DNA of 35,184 nucleotides from Verrucomicrobiaceae bacterium (lineage in GTDB: Bacteria; Verrucomicrobiota; Verrucomicrobiia; Chthoniobacterales; Chthoniobacteraceae), in assembly GCA_005791535.1 (NCBI GenBank), contig SXWH01000268.1:1-35184 (forward strand), written 5' to 3'. Position numbers and translations under genes: made by a program. Below the pieces are notes generated by a model, which saw only the letters and a program-made list of their open reading frames with translations, ran no database searches and was not told where the DNA came from. This document shows positions 1 through 7,989 of this stretch, piece by piece; positions within the stretch are counted from its first letter, which is position 1; every line of letters starts with the position of its first letter.

Positions 1-3000
1 CGAAACCGTTTGCTTTGGACACCCAGTCAAAGCCGGTCTCTCCGCCGAGCGTAAGCGCACGCCGCAAACCCCAGTCGCCCTCGCGGGAATAGGTCACTTC
101 ATCTGCCGTGCTATATCCGTCCGCAGCCGCCGAATTCGGGTCTTGGAGCCGGACTTTCTCACCACTGTTTGAAAGGGTACCGGTCCATCCACCTACGAGG
201 AGAGGAACGGAACCATAAGTCGCGGTGAACGTGGCGGAGTTGGCGGCAACGACAAGATACCCGCCGGCCGGAATGGTGACGGCCGGGAAGATGAAGTTCA
301 CACCGGATGTAAATTTCCATCCCGCCATCGGGACAGGGACCGTTCCCCGATTGTGAAGTTCGATGTACTCCTCCGCATCAATGTCGGAGAGCGGGTGGTA
401 CATGAGTTCGTTGATTACGATATTCGACGGATCGAAGCCGACGTTCACCGAAACCGTGGCGATGCCCGATTGTGCGCTTCCATCCGTGGCGCGGTAAGTG
501 AACGCATCGAGACCGGTGAAGCCGGCATTCGGTGTATAGACGAAAGATCCGTCGCCGTTGACAGTGACGGCGCCATGCGAAGGCTGACCGAAAAGCGCCA
601 CCGTCAGCGGCTGCGATTCCACATCCGTGTCGTTGACGAGCAGTCCAGCCGCAGCCTGCACCACGAGCTGCGCATCGGTGGCTGTGCCGTAAAAGTCCGC
701 AACCGCAGCAGGCGCGTCGTTTACTGGCGCGACGTTGATTATGACCGTCGCGGGCGCAATCGAATCGCGAGCTCCATCGTTTGCCTTGTAAGTAAACGAG
801 GCGGCTCCGTTGAAATTTGCCGCGGGCGTAAATGTGAATGAGCCGTTTGCATTGAGGGTAACAGCGCCCGTATTTGCAGCCGGCGCGGAAACGAGAATGG
901 CAGTGAGCGGATCGCTTTCGGGGTCGGTGTCATCCGCGAGCACACCAGGCGCAGCGATGGAAAGCGGCGTATCTTCAGTCGCAGCGTAGGTGTCGTCGTT
1001 CGCAACCGGTCGTCCGTTGATTCGGAGCGTCACCGTCGTGTTGCCCGAGTTTACGACTCCGTCGTTCGCCCGGTAAACAAACGTAGCCGTTCCCGAAAAG
1101 CCGATCGCAGGCGCATAGGTGAATGAGCCATCCGCATTCAGGACAAGCGCGCCTGCACCCGCGGGGCTCAAGCCGGAGACGAGCGAAGCTGTGAGCGGAT
1201 TCCCATCCGCATCGGTGTCATTGCCAAGCACGCCCGGAGCCGGAACGTTCAGATTGACTTCCGGGTCTGTCGAGTAGGTGTTGGCGACACCCACCGGTGC
1301 GTCATTCACTCCGGCGATGTTGAGCGTGACCGTCGTCGGCGCAGATGCCGCGTTTCCAACGTCGCGCGCACGGTACGAGAATGTTGCAGTGCCGAAAAAG
1401 TCGGCCGCCGGTGTGAAAGTGAAAGCACCGGATGTCTGCAACGAAAGGACACCGGCATTGGCGGGGCTCAAGCCCGCGGCGAGTTCGGCGGTGAAGGCGT
1501 CCCCTTCCCCGTCGGCATCGTTTGCGAGCACACCCTGGGCGGCTGCAACGGTGAGCACGCTATCCTCGGTGCCATTGTAGCTGTCAGCCAAAGTGAGCGG
1601 TGCCTGATTCGGCCCGGCGATTATTGTAATCGTGGCGGTCGTGTTTGCCGAAGGCCCGGTAGCGTCCACAGCCCGATAGACAAACGAGTCCGTGCCGAGA
1701 TAGCCGGCCGTCGGCGTGTACGTGAAGGTGCCATTCGCGTTCAGGGTGAGCGTTCCATTCGCAGGCCCGGTCACGAGCGTGGCTGTCATCGGGTCGTTTT
1801 CGATATCAGTGTCGTTCGCGAGCACGCCCGCATAGACGCTCTTCGTAAGCCGCAGGCGGAGGTTCATGGTGAGGTCCGAACTGCTGACTGTGTTTTGATG
1901 AATCTCGACCGCGATGGTGTTCGGCCCTTCGACGAGGAAGCTTTGCGGAACCGTGTAACTGGTCGTGAGCGTGACCTGTTCGCTGTTGATGGGAGCAAGG
2001 GAATTGTAAGCCGGGTCCACGGCCATGCTCGGCGTGGCGTGCACGCGGTTCCCATTCACGTAAACGACCCCGCCGTCGTCGTAGATGAGCGAGATTTCGA
2101 CGTTCGTAACCCGATGGATGTCGGCCACGTTGATCACTTTCCGGAAGTAGCTCGTGATATACTTGTTTGCGGAGTCGGGGCCGAAACCAATCACGGTCGC
2201 CTCATCGCCGTCGCCGTAGCCGAGTTCCGCGGTGCCGGTCGACCATGCGGAATCGTTGAATCCCACGCCGCGCCATGCGGTTCCCTGGTCGGTGCCGTTA
2301 TCGAGATACTTCCAGCCCGTCGCTCCGTAGGGAATCACGTCCTCAGTCACCGTTCCGATGGCTGTTGCCGTCACGTTCAGCGATGTATTGCGCACCATCG
2401 TGTAGCTGTCCGCGACACCGGTCGGCGGGCTCATACTGGAAACGGTGATATTTACCGAAACGAGCGCCGATTGCGCCGTGCCGTCACTGACACGGTACGA
2501 GAAGGTGTCCGCGCCCGCGAAATCCGTGTTCGGCGTGTACGTAAAGGAGCCGTTCGCATTGAGCGTGACGTTGCCGTTTGCAGCATTCGCCCCGAGCACC
2601 GCAGTCAGGCTCGCTGGCGGCGAATCGATGTCGGAATCATTAATCAAAACACCGGAAGCCGCCGGCACATTGAGGGTCGTGTTCCGATTCGTGGTGTATG
2701 AGTCGAGCGTTCCAGTCGGAGCGTCGTTCACCGGATTCACCGTGATGGAAACAGTCGCCGGCGCCGAAGTGTCCACGCCATCGCTCGCCGTATAGGTAAA
2801 CGAATCCGTGCCGTTGAAGTTCGCAGCCGGAGTGTACGTAAAATTGCCGTTCGCCTGAAGATTCAGCGTTCCATTCGAAGGTCCGGTCACCAATGCCGCG
2901 CTCACCGCACCGCCGGTGTCGTTCGCCAGAATGCCGGAGCCGCCGCCGACAACTGAAATGTTCAAGTTGTCGAAGTAGACCTGGCAGTTCTCGAAATTGT

Positions 3001-4222
3001 CGGTGGGCCGGTTGACGAATCCGCCCAGAACTATCGTGTGATCTCCCGCGGCCATCGCCGGGATATCGATGGTGAAAGACTGCCACGTACTCGGGACTTC
3101 AGTTAATGGATCCGCCGCTCCACCCTGCCCGAACGTTTGAATTAAACTGAGATTCGGCGCAGTGCCGACGGAACCACGACGCGTGCCATCTACAGACAGT
3201 ATCGCCTGCCCGAATTCGCCCGTTTCAAATCCACCAAGCATACGCAGACGCGCGTCCAGCGAGATTCGCAAAGTTCCGGCAGTCGGCATATTTATCGTTC
3301 GACTCCATCCACCGGAAACACTCTGACTGGGAAAGGTGGGACGCTGCATTGAGATATTCAGCGAACTTCCCGGATTCCCGAAATTTGTGAGCAGATTCCC
3401 GCTCGCGTAAGCGTCCGGCGCGGTGGTCCCGAAAGTGTTGTCGGCATAGGTAAAACCGCCTGTGGTGCCGGAGGCCGGGGCCAACGACATATCGAGCCCG
3501 ATATCAGAACTTGCGTAAGTGCCGCCTACGTAAACTTGGTGCACCTCTACAGCGATGACGTTATCCCCGGCCACAAGTTTGCCGGCGAGATTCACCGCGA
3601 TGTCCGTGTAAGTAGCCTCGTTGCCCGACGCGGGGGTGCCGGTGAGCGTCGAAAGCGCGCCCGCTGGTTGCCAAGTCGCGGAGTCCATCCCAAGGCGGGC
3701 GATTTCCACGCCGTTCAGATAGAAAATCGCACCATCGTCTGCGACCGCCCGAAGGGTCCAGTTCGCAATGGCAGCCGTTGCTGCATCCACATTGACAACC
3801 TTACGAAAGAGATACGTCGTCACGGTGCTGGCCGTGGAGTTCTGCCCGGTCAATACGGATGGCGCTGTCGGCACGGCATCCACAACGCCACCAACCAGCG
3901 GCAATGCACCCGAACCCCACGGTCCCACGACAGAAGTCGCGGTATCGTAGTTGAGCGCCTTCCAGTTCCGACCCGCACCGTCGAGCGGATAGTCATCGGG
4001 CGTCTGACCAGCCTGATTGTTCTTAATTTTATCGAGATAGAGCCAGGTTCCCGTGGCGAGGTTGGTCGATTCGAAATTGATCGAAAGAATCGCCCCTCCC
4101 CCCGTCTGAAGCGGAGAATCTTCGTTCGTCGAATAAGAGTCATTCACCGCGACGGGTGCTGCGAACGCGGATGACAGGCTGAGGGAAATAACGGCGGCTG
4201 TTGCCAGTAGGTTTCTGAGCAT
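1..4222 (-). CDS. Large secreted cadherin-like repeat protein with lamin-tail domain (3' end outside window)
   Basis: The reading frame stays open from the ATG at 4222 to the window edge, giving about 1407 residues without the C-terminus. Residues 1-21 form a signal peptide ending SSAFA. Residues about 46-246 are a beta-sandwich module (ADDGAIFYLNGVEIARL, then NVIAVEVHQ near its end). About 247-425 is a second beta-sandwich. From about 425 to 1261 there are seven cadherin-like/Ig-like repeats with the pattern GVLANDTD...NGTFTYTP...DSFTYR. The third is split by a second copy of the first module (about 630-790). Residues about 1262-1390 match a lamin-tail domain (VINELMYHP, EEYIELHN). This architecture is known from large secreted or surface proteins of Verrucomicrobiota and Planctomycetes; adhesion or matrix binding is an inference. 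No enzyme motif is visible. It is divergent from the CHASE2 gene, with 175 bases between the starts and no clear ribosome binding site. Confidence 0.88.
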   Translation of the reverse strand, partial: MLRNLLATAAVISLSLSSAFAAPVAVNDSYSTNEDSPLQTGGGAILSINFESTNLATGTWLYLDKIKNNQAGQTPDDYPLDGAGRNWKALNYDTATSVVGPWGSGALPLVGGVVDAVPTAPSVLTGQNSTASTVTTYLFRKVVNVDAATAAIANWTLRAVADDGAIFYLNGVEIARLGMDSATWQPAGALSTLTGTPASGNEATYTDIAVNLAGKLVAGDNVIAVEVHQVYVGGTYASSDIGLDMSLAPASGTTGGFTYADNTFGTTAPDAYASGNLLTNFGNPGSSLNISMQRPTFPSQSVSGGWSRTINMPTAGTLRISLDARLRMLGGFETGEFGQAILSVDGTRRGSVGTAPNLSLIQTFGQGGAADPLTEVPSTWQSFTIDIPAMAAGDHTIVLGGFVNRPTDNFENCQVYFDNLNISVVGGGSGILANDTGGAVSAALVTGPSNGTLNLQANGNFTYTPAANFNGTDSFTYTASDGVDTSAPATVSITVNPVNDAPTGTLDSYTTNRNTTLNVPAASGVLINDSDIDSPPASLTAVLGANAANGNVTLNANGSFTYTPNTDFAGADTFSYRVSDGTAQSALVSVNITVSSMSPPTGVADSYTMVRNTSLNVTATAIGTVTEDVIPYGATGWKYLDNGTDQGTAWRGVGFNDSAWSTGTAELGYGDGDEATVIGFGPDSANKYITSYFRKVINVADIHRVTNVEISLIYDDGGVVYVNGNRVHATPSMAVDPAYNSLAPINSEQVTLTTSYTVPQSFLVEGPNTIAVEIHQNTVSSSDLTMNLRLRLTKSVYAGVLANDTDIENDPMTATLVTGPANGTLTLNANGTFTYTPTAGYLGTDSFVYRAVDATGPSANTTATITIIAGPNQAPLTLADSYNGTEDSVLTVAAAQGVLANDADGEGDAFTAELAAGLSPANAGVLSLQTSGAFTFTPAADFFGTATFSYRARDVGNAASAPTTVTLNIAGVNDAPVGVANTYSTDPEVNLNVPAPGVLGNDTDADGNPLTASLVSGLSPAGAGALVLNADGSFTYAPAIGFSGTATFVYRANDGVVNSGNTTVTLRINGRPVANDDTYAATEDTPLSIAAPGVLADDTDPESDPLTAILVSAPAANTGAVTLNANGSFTFTPAANFNGAASFTYKANDGARDSIAPATVIINVAPVNDAPAAVADFYGTATDAQLVVQAAAGLLVNDTDVESQPLTVALFGQPSHGAVTVNGDGSFVYTPNAGFTGLDAFTYRATDGSAQSGIATVSVNVGFDPSNIVINELMYHPLSDIDAEEYIELHNRGTVPVPMAGWKFTSGVNFIFPAVTIPAGGYLVVAANSATFTATYGSVPLLVGGWTGTLSNSGEKVRLQDPNSAAADGYSTADEVTYSREGDWGLRRALTLGGETGFDWVSKANGF
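440..2955 (-). repeat. Seven tandem cadherin-like domain repeats (coding)
   Basis: Within the large secreted protein gene a unit of roughly 90 codons recurs seven times. Each contains a version of GVLANDTD, NANGSFTYTP and FNGTDSFTYRA, followed by a VNDAP-like linker. Approximate plus-strand starts of the units, read from the 5' end of the gene, are 2950, 2690, 1840 (its N-terminal strand lies near 2400, before the inserted module), 1590, 1280, 1000 and 710. The units diverge at DNA level but keep the same core, as expected for in-gene duplication. Confidence 0.8.
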
Positions 4223-4397
4223 GAAGTAACGGGTGAGAGACAAAACGGGTTGGCAAGCTTCGTCATATTTATGTGATTTGCAAGCGTCCGGTTGGTTACA
4301 GAAACGGCATAGTTGCGGAGAAATACGCGGCCCGACGCGCGTGTGCCCGCAAATCTGCATTGTCTTCGGATTCGCGCTTCCGTAACGCTGCCGCCGC

Positions 4398-5639
4398 ATG
4401 TTTCGCCGCCTGGCGCCGGTTTACTCCATCTTTGTCATCCTCGCCGGTCTTACGCTCATTCGTGAGGCCGCCGTGGGTCCGCTTGCGCCCTACGAGCGCC
4501 GCTGGCACGAGTGGCTCCAGCAATATGCTCCCGCCCCCGGCTCACCGGGTCCGGTGACGCTGGTCGAAATCAACGACTCAACCCTGGAAAAGCACCCGTG
4601 GCCGTGGGGACCGGAGGATTTCTCGCTCTTTTTCCACGCCGCCCTGCCGTTTGATCCGCCGCTGCTCATCGTCGAGAGCCCGCTCGATTTCGAGCGAGGA
4701 GCATTCTCCGGTCGGGAACGGCAGCCGATGTTTGAGAGTATGCTGATGGATCAAATCCACCGCTCGCCCCGACTCATCCTCGGCGGCCGGCTCGGCTGGT
4801 CGCAGGATGCGCAAAGTGTTCCCGATGTGCAGCCGATGCCTGTGGTGCGACGAGTTAAGGGCGACATCAGCGCGATTCCGGAGTTCACCATCGTGGAAGC
4901 GTGGGCGCGGGAGGATTACCGGCTTTCCACGGTCCCAGGCTGGATGAATATCCCAGAAACCAATCCGCCAACCGCGGGATTCCCGCTCGTTTTGCGCTAC
5001 CGCGGCCAGACGGTGCCCAGCCTCGTCCTGCAATGCCTGATGCTGCTGGAGAAAGTCACGCCGGACGAAGTGGAAATCGTCCTCGGGTCTCACGTGCTCG
5101 TCGGCGAATCCATCAATATTCCCATCGACGCCACCGGCCGAATGGCCGTGAACCTCCGCGCTCCTATCAACCGCGCGGATTTCGACACCTTCGTCCTCAC
5201 GCGCCAACAACTCGACACGGGAGCCGAGCCGCAGGTGTCGCCGCTGCTTTTCAAAAACAAGGCGCTCTTCCTCAGCCGCAGCGACTCGGCCGCAGCAGGC
5301 CTCACACTCCAAAGCGGACGCAAAGTTCCCGGTGGGGAAGTCGCAGCAGCGGCCCTCGGAACCATCTACGCAAGAGCATGGCTCTCAAAAGCCGGACCGT
5401 ATTTTGATTGGGCGCTGATCGGCATTCTCGCGGTGGCCAGCATGTGGTTCCAGCGGATGAAATGGTGGACCGCGCTCGTCACGTGCCTCGTCCTCGCAGG
5501 CGGATACACCGCCGCCGCAATCTGGGCCGCCGGGGCAAAACTTACGCTTTTACCGGGAATCCTGCCGCTCGGAATATTTGACCTGATCCTGCTTCTGCGC
5601 TTCGCGATCCCAAAAAAGCTGCGTAACCTCCTGTTCTAA
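4398..5639 (+). CDS. CHASE2-domain membrane protein without output domain
   Basis: This 413-residue protein has an N-terminal membrane segment (YSIFVILAGLTL, residues 8-19), then a long extracytoplasmic region with CHASE2 features. These are VTLVEINDSTLEKHPWPWG around residue 53, a hydrophobic PPLLIVESPLDF strand, and a late segment LFKNKALFLSRSDSAAAG followed by PGGEVAAAALGTIYA. Three hydrophobic helices close the protein (about 335-405), the usual CHASE2 topology. CHASE2 domains normally sense extracellular signals for adenylate cyclases, kinases or diguanylate cyclases, but here the chain ends 10 residues after the last helix, so no catalytic domain is attached. The stop codon lies 4 bases before the next start, so the two genes are probably co-transcribed. 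The start at 4398 puts the first helix at the N-terminus; no Shine-Dalgarno is seen. Confidence 0.8.
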   Translation: MFRRLAPVYSIFVILAGLTLIREAAVGPLAPYERRWHEWLQQYAPAPGSPGPVTLVEINDSTLEKHPWPWGPEDFSLFFHAALPFDPPLLIVESPLDFERGAFSGRERQPMFESMLMDQIHRSPRLILGGRLGWSQDAQSVPDVQPMPVVRRVKGDISAIPEFTIVEAWAREDYRLSTVPGWMNIPETNPPTAGFPLVLRYRGQTVPSLVLQCLMLLEKVTPDEVEIVLGSHVLVGESINIPIDATGRMAVNLRAPINRADFDTFVLTRQQLDTGAEPQVSPLLFKNKALFLSRSDSAAAGLTLQSGRKVPGGEVAAAALGTIYARAWLSKAGPYFDWALIGILAVASMWFQRMKWWTALVTCLVLAGGYTAAAIWAAGAKLTLLPGILPLGIFDLILLLRFAIPKKLRNLLF

Positions 5640-5643
5640 TCCC

Positions 5644-7029
5644 ATGAAATTCACCAACCTCACCGGCGTCCTCGACATCGGCGCAAACTGCTACCTCCTC
5701 GAAGCCGCAGGAAAGCGCCTGATGCTCGACACCGGCGCCCATCCGAAACGCGAAGGCACCGACAGCCTCCCGCGCCTCGAACTTGTCGCCGACGGGTCGC
5801 TCGATGCGATCGTCATGTCGCATGCCCATCAGGATCACATCGGCTCGCTTCCGGCCGCCATGCGCCGTCATCCCGATGCACCCGTACTCATGACGGAAGC
5901 CACAAAGCACATCGGCGAGACGATGCTGCACAACTCCGTGAACGTCATGCTCGCGGAGAAAAATGAACGCGATGTTCCGGGCCTCCCGCTTTTCACCCAT
6001 AGGGAAATCGACTCTGGGCTCCGGCGCTGGAAACCAATTCCGCTCAACATCCGCTTCGATCTCGCGGGCGACCGCGTCAGCCCCGCAGAGCAGTGCCCGT
6101 TCAGCATGGAGTTCTTCGACGCAGGCCACATTCTGGGCTCCGTCGGCACGCTCATCCGCGCGGAAGGGAAAACCGTCTTCTACGCCGGCGATGTGCAGTT
6201 TGAAGACCAGAACATCTCCCGCGCCGCGCGCTTCCCGGAGTTCGACAAGGAACCGTGCGACGTGATGATCATGGAAAGCACGCGCGGCGACACTCCGAAA
6301 CTTCCCGGCTTCACCCGGGAAGCCGAAATGGAACGGCTCGCCGCGGACATCCGCCGCGTCTTTGAACGGGGCGGCTGCGTCCTCGTTCCGCTTTTCGCCC
6401 TCGGAAAAACTCAGGAGTTTCTCGCCATGTACGACGCGCTCCGCCAGCGGGGAAGCCTGCCAAAGTGCCCCATCTACATCGGCGGCCTCGGCGCAAAACT
6501 CACCGAGACCTACGACAAACTCGCGCACAAATCCGCGCGCCACCTCCCCGACCTCGACCTGATGGACGACGTCGCACCATTTGTAATCGGCGGACCGAAT
6601 GCATACGAAATCCAGGTCCGCCCGCGCCGAATCTTCGCCCTCAGCAGCGGCATGATGATGCCGAAAACGCTCTCGAACACCGTGGCGCGCAAGTTCCTCT
6701 CGCGGCCGGAGAACGCGATCTTCTTCATCGGCTATGCCGACCCGGAATCGCCCGGCGGAATCCTGCGAAATTCGAAGACCGGCGATATCATCAGCCTCGG
6801 ACCGGAACACGCTCCGGAGCCGGTGCTATGCGAAATCGGCACCTACAATTTCAGCGCGCACGCGACTCGCGAATCCATCGTCGATTACGTCGTGCGAACC
6901 AAGCCGCGGAAACTCGTCCTCGTTCACGGCGACCCGGCCGCCATTGGCGCTCTAGCCGGTTTGATTCGTCCGCTGCTTCCCGAAACCGAAATAATTATTC
7001 CGGTTCCGGGTGTGCCAATTACTCTGTAA
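5644..7029 (+). CDS. Metallo-beta-lactamase fold, beta-CASP RNA nuclease-like hydrolase
   Basis: 461 residues, the usual length for the beta-CASP (CPSF-73/YSH1-like) family. The metal site is intact: SHAHQDHIGS (H60, H62, D64, H65), DAGHILGS (H162) and YAGDVQFED (D183). The beta-CASP part follows with MESTRGD, LVPLFALGKTQEFL and SSGMMM. The C-terminal motifs are FSAHATRE (H406) and LVLVHGD (H428). Family members are zinc-dependent RNA endo/exonucleases acting in the cytoplasm. There is no signal peptide. It starts 4 bases after the CHASE2 gene, so it is probably translated from the same mRNA; whether the membrane sensor influences the nuclease is a guess. It converges with the TPR gene, leaving 6 bases between stop codons. 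Confidence 0.92.
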   Translation: MKFTNLTGVLDIGANCYLLEAAGKRLMLDTGAHPKREGTDSLPRLELVADGSLDAIVMSHAHQDHIGSLPAAMRRHPDAPVLMTEATKHIGETMLHNSVNVMLAEKNERDVPGLPLFTHREIDSGLRRWKPIPLNIRFDLAGDRVSPAEQCPFSMEFFDAGHILGSVGTLIRAEGKTVFYAGDVQFEDQNISRAARFPEFDKEPCDVMIMESTRGDTPKLPGFTREAEMERLAADIRRVFERGGCVLVPLFALGKTQEFLAMYDALRQRGSLPKCPIYIGGLGAKLTETYDKLAHKSARHLPDLDLMDDVAPFVIGGPNAYEIQVRPRRIFALSSGMMMPKTLSNTVARKFLSRPENAIFFIGYADPESPGGILRNSKTGDIISLGPEHAPEPVLCEIGTYNFSAHATRESIVDYVVRTKPRKLVLVHGDPAAIGALAGLIRPLLPETEIIIPVPGVPITL

Positions 7030-7035
7030 TCGAAA

Positions 7036-7989
7036 TCACTTCGACTCGGAGTTCTCGGATTTTGGCTCGGCCGAACTGGCGGGCTCGCGCTCACCAGTCG
7101 CTTCCCGCAGCGCCTTGATTCGCTCGTCCACCGTCCCGGATGCACCGGCGGTTTTCGCCGCTTCGTAGGCTTTCAGCGCCTCCCTTTTTTCGTCGAGCAA
7201 TTCCAGCGCAAGCGCCTTGTCGAGCAGCAGCGGTCCATCCGGCATCTTCACATTCAGCCGCCCCGCGATCTCGTCGAGCGCATCGTTCAAATCCCGCTCG
7301 GCATCGGCTTTCTTTCCAGTCCCAAGGAACGCTCTCGCACGGCGGATCAGCCACGAACTCTTGATGCGCGAATCTGCCAGCTCCGCTTCTATGGTCTTAA
7401 GCGCATCCGCAAACTTTCCGGCATCCATCATCGCCTCCACCCGCTCGATTTCCAGCACGCCGGCACCCGTCTGTGCAATCCCCTCCTCCAGCCCGGCGAT
7501 GCGCTCCTTGTGCGCCTTCAGCCTGCGCTGAATTTCGCTCTGGAGCAGATACCATTCGGGATTCTGCCGGTGCAGTTTCAGCCCGGCATCGCACTCCTCC
7601 AGCGCCTTCTTGTCGTCCTTTTTCGCGAAGTGAATCTCCGCACGAAGAATGCGAAGCGATGCGGTTTCCACAACATCCTCCGCAGGCAGTTTCAGCGCAC
7701 GCGCAACGACGAGCAAAGCGTCATCATGCTTGCCGCCGAGCAGCAGCACGCGCCCGAGTTCGCGCTGCGTAGGCACGGATTCCGAATCGAGCATCACCGC
7801 ACGCTCCAGATCCTTCGTCGCCTCCGCTAGCTTGCCCAGCACGCGATACTCCGCAGCGCGCTCGGTGAGCAGTTCAGCGGACTCGCCGTGCTTCTTTATC
7901 CGCTCGGTGAGTTCTTCGATTTCGTGCTCCGGTCCCTCGTGGGCAAATGCCGCGGCCGAAAGCAGAGCCAGCAGAAGGTTTGTTTTCAT
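7036..7989 (-). CDS. Secreted TPR-repeat protein
   Basis: 317 residues starting MKTNLLLALLSAAAFAHEG, a short signal peptide probably cleaved after AFA. The mature part is helical with several tetratricopeptide-type units (AEYRVLGKLAEATKDLERAV, then a unit around LGRVLLLGGKHDDALLVVARAL, then DKKALEECDAGLKLH) and ends in a polar low-complexity tail. TPR proteins act as protein-binding scaffolds; the ligand is unknown. Its ATG overlaps the stop of the phosphatase gene by one base (TGATG), so it is the last gene of a four-gene operon and is probably translationally coupled. An exported partner for the upstream secreted phosphatase or propeller is plausible but inferred. Confidence 0.85.
   Translation of the reverse strand: MKTNLLLALLSAAAFAHEGPEHEIEELTERIKKHGESAELLTERAAEYRVLGKLAEATKDLERAVMLDSESVPTQRELGRVLLLGGKHDDALLVVARALKLPAEDVVETASLRILRAEIHFAKKDDKKALEECDAGLKLHRQNPEWYLLQSEIQRRLKAHKERIAGLEEGIAQTGAGVLEIERVEAMMDAGKFADALKTIEAELADSRIKSSWLIRRARAFLGTGKKADAERDLNDALDEIAGRLNVKMPDGPLLLDKALALELLDEKREALKAYEAAKTAGASGTVDERIKALREATGEREPASSAEPKSENSESK

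Noticed and set aside
5542..6810. 422-codon open frame on the minus strand
   Set aside because: Antisense to the beta-CASP nuclease gene whose metal motifs are intact; no recognisable domain in the antisense product.
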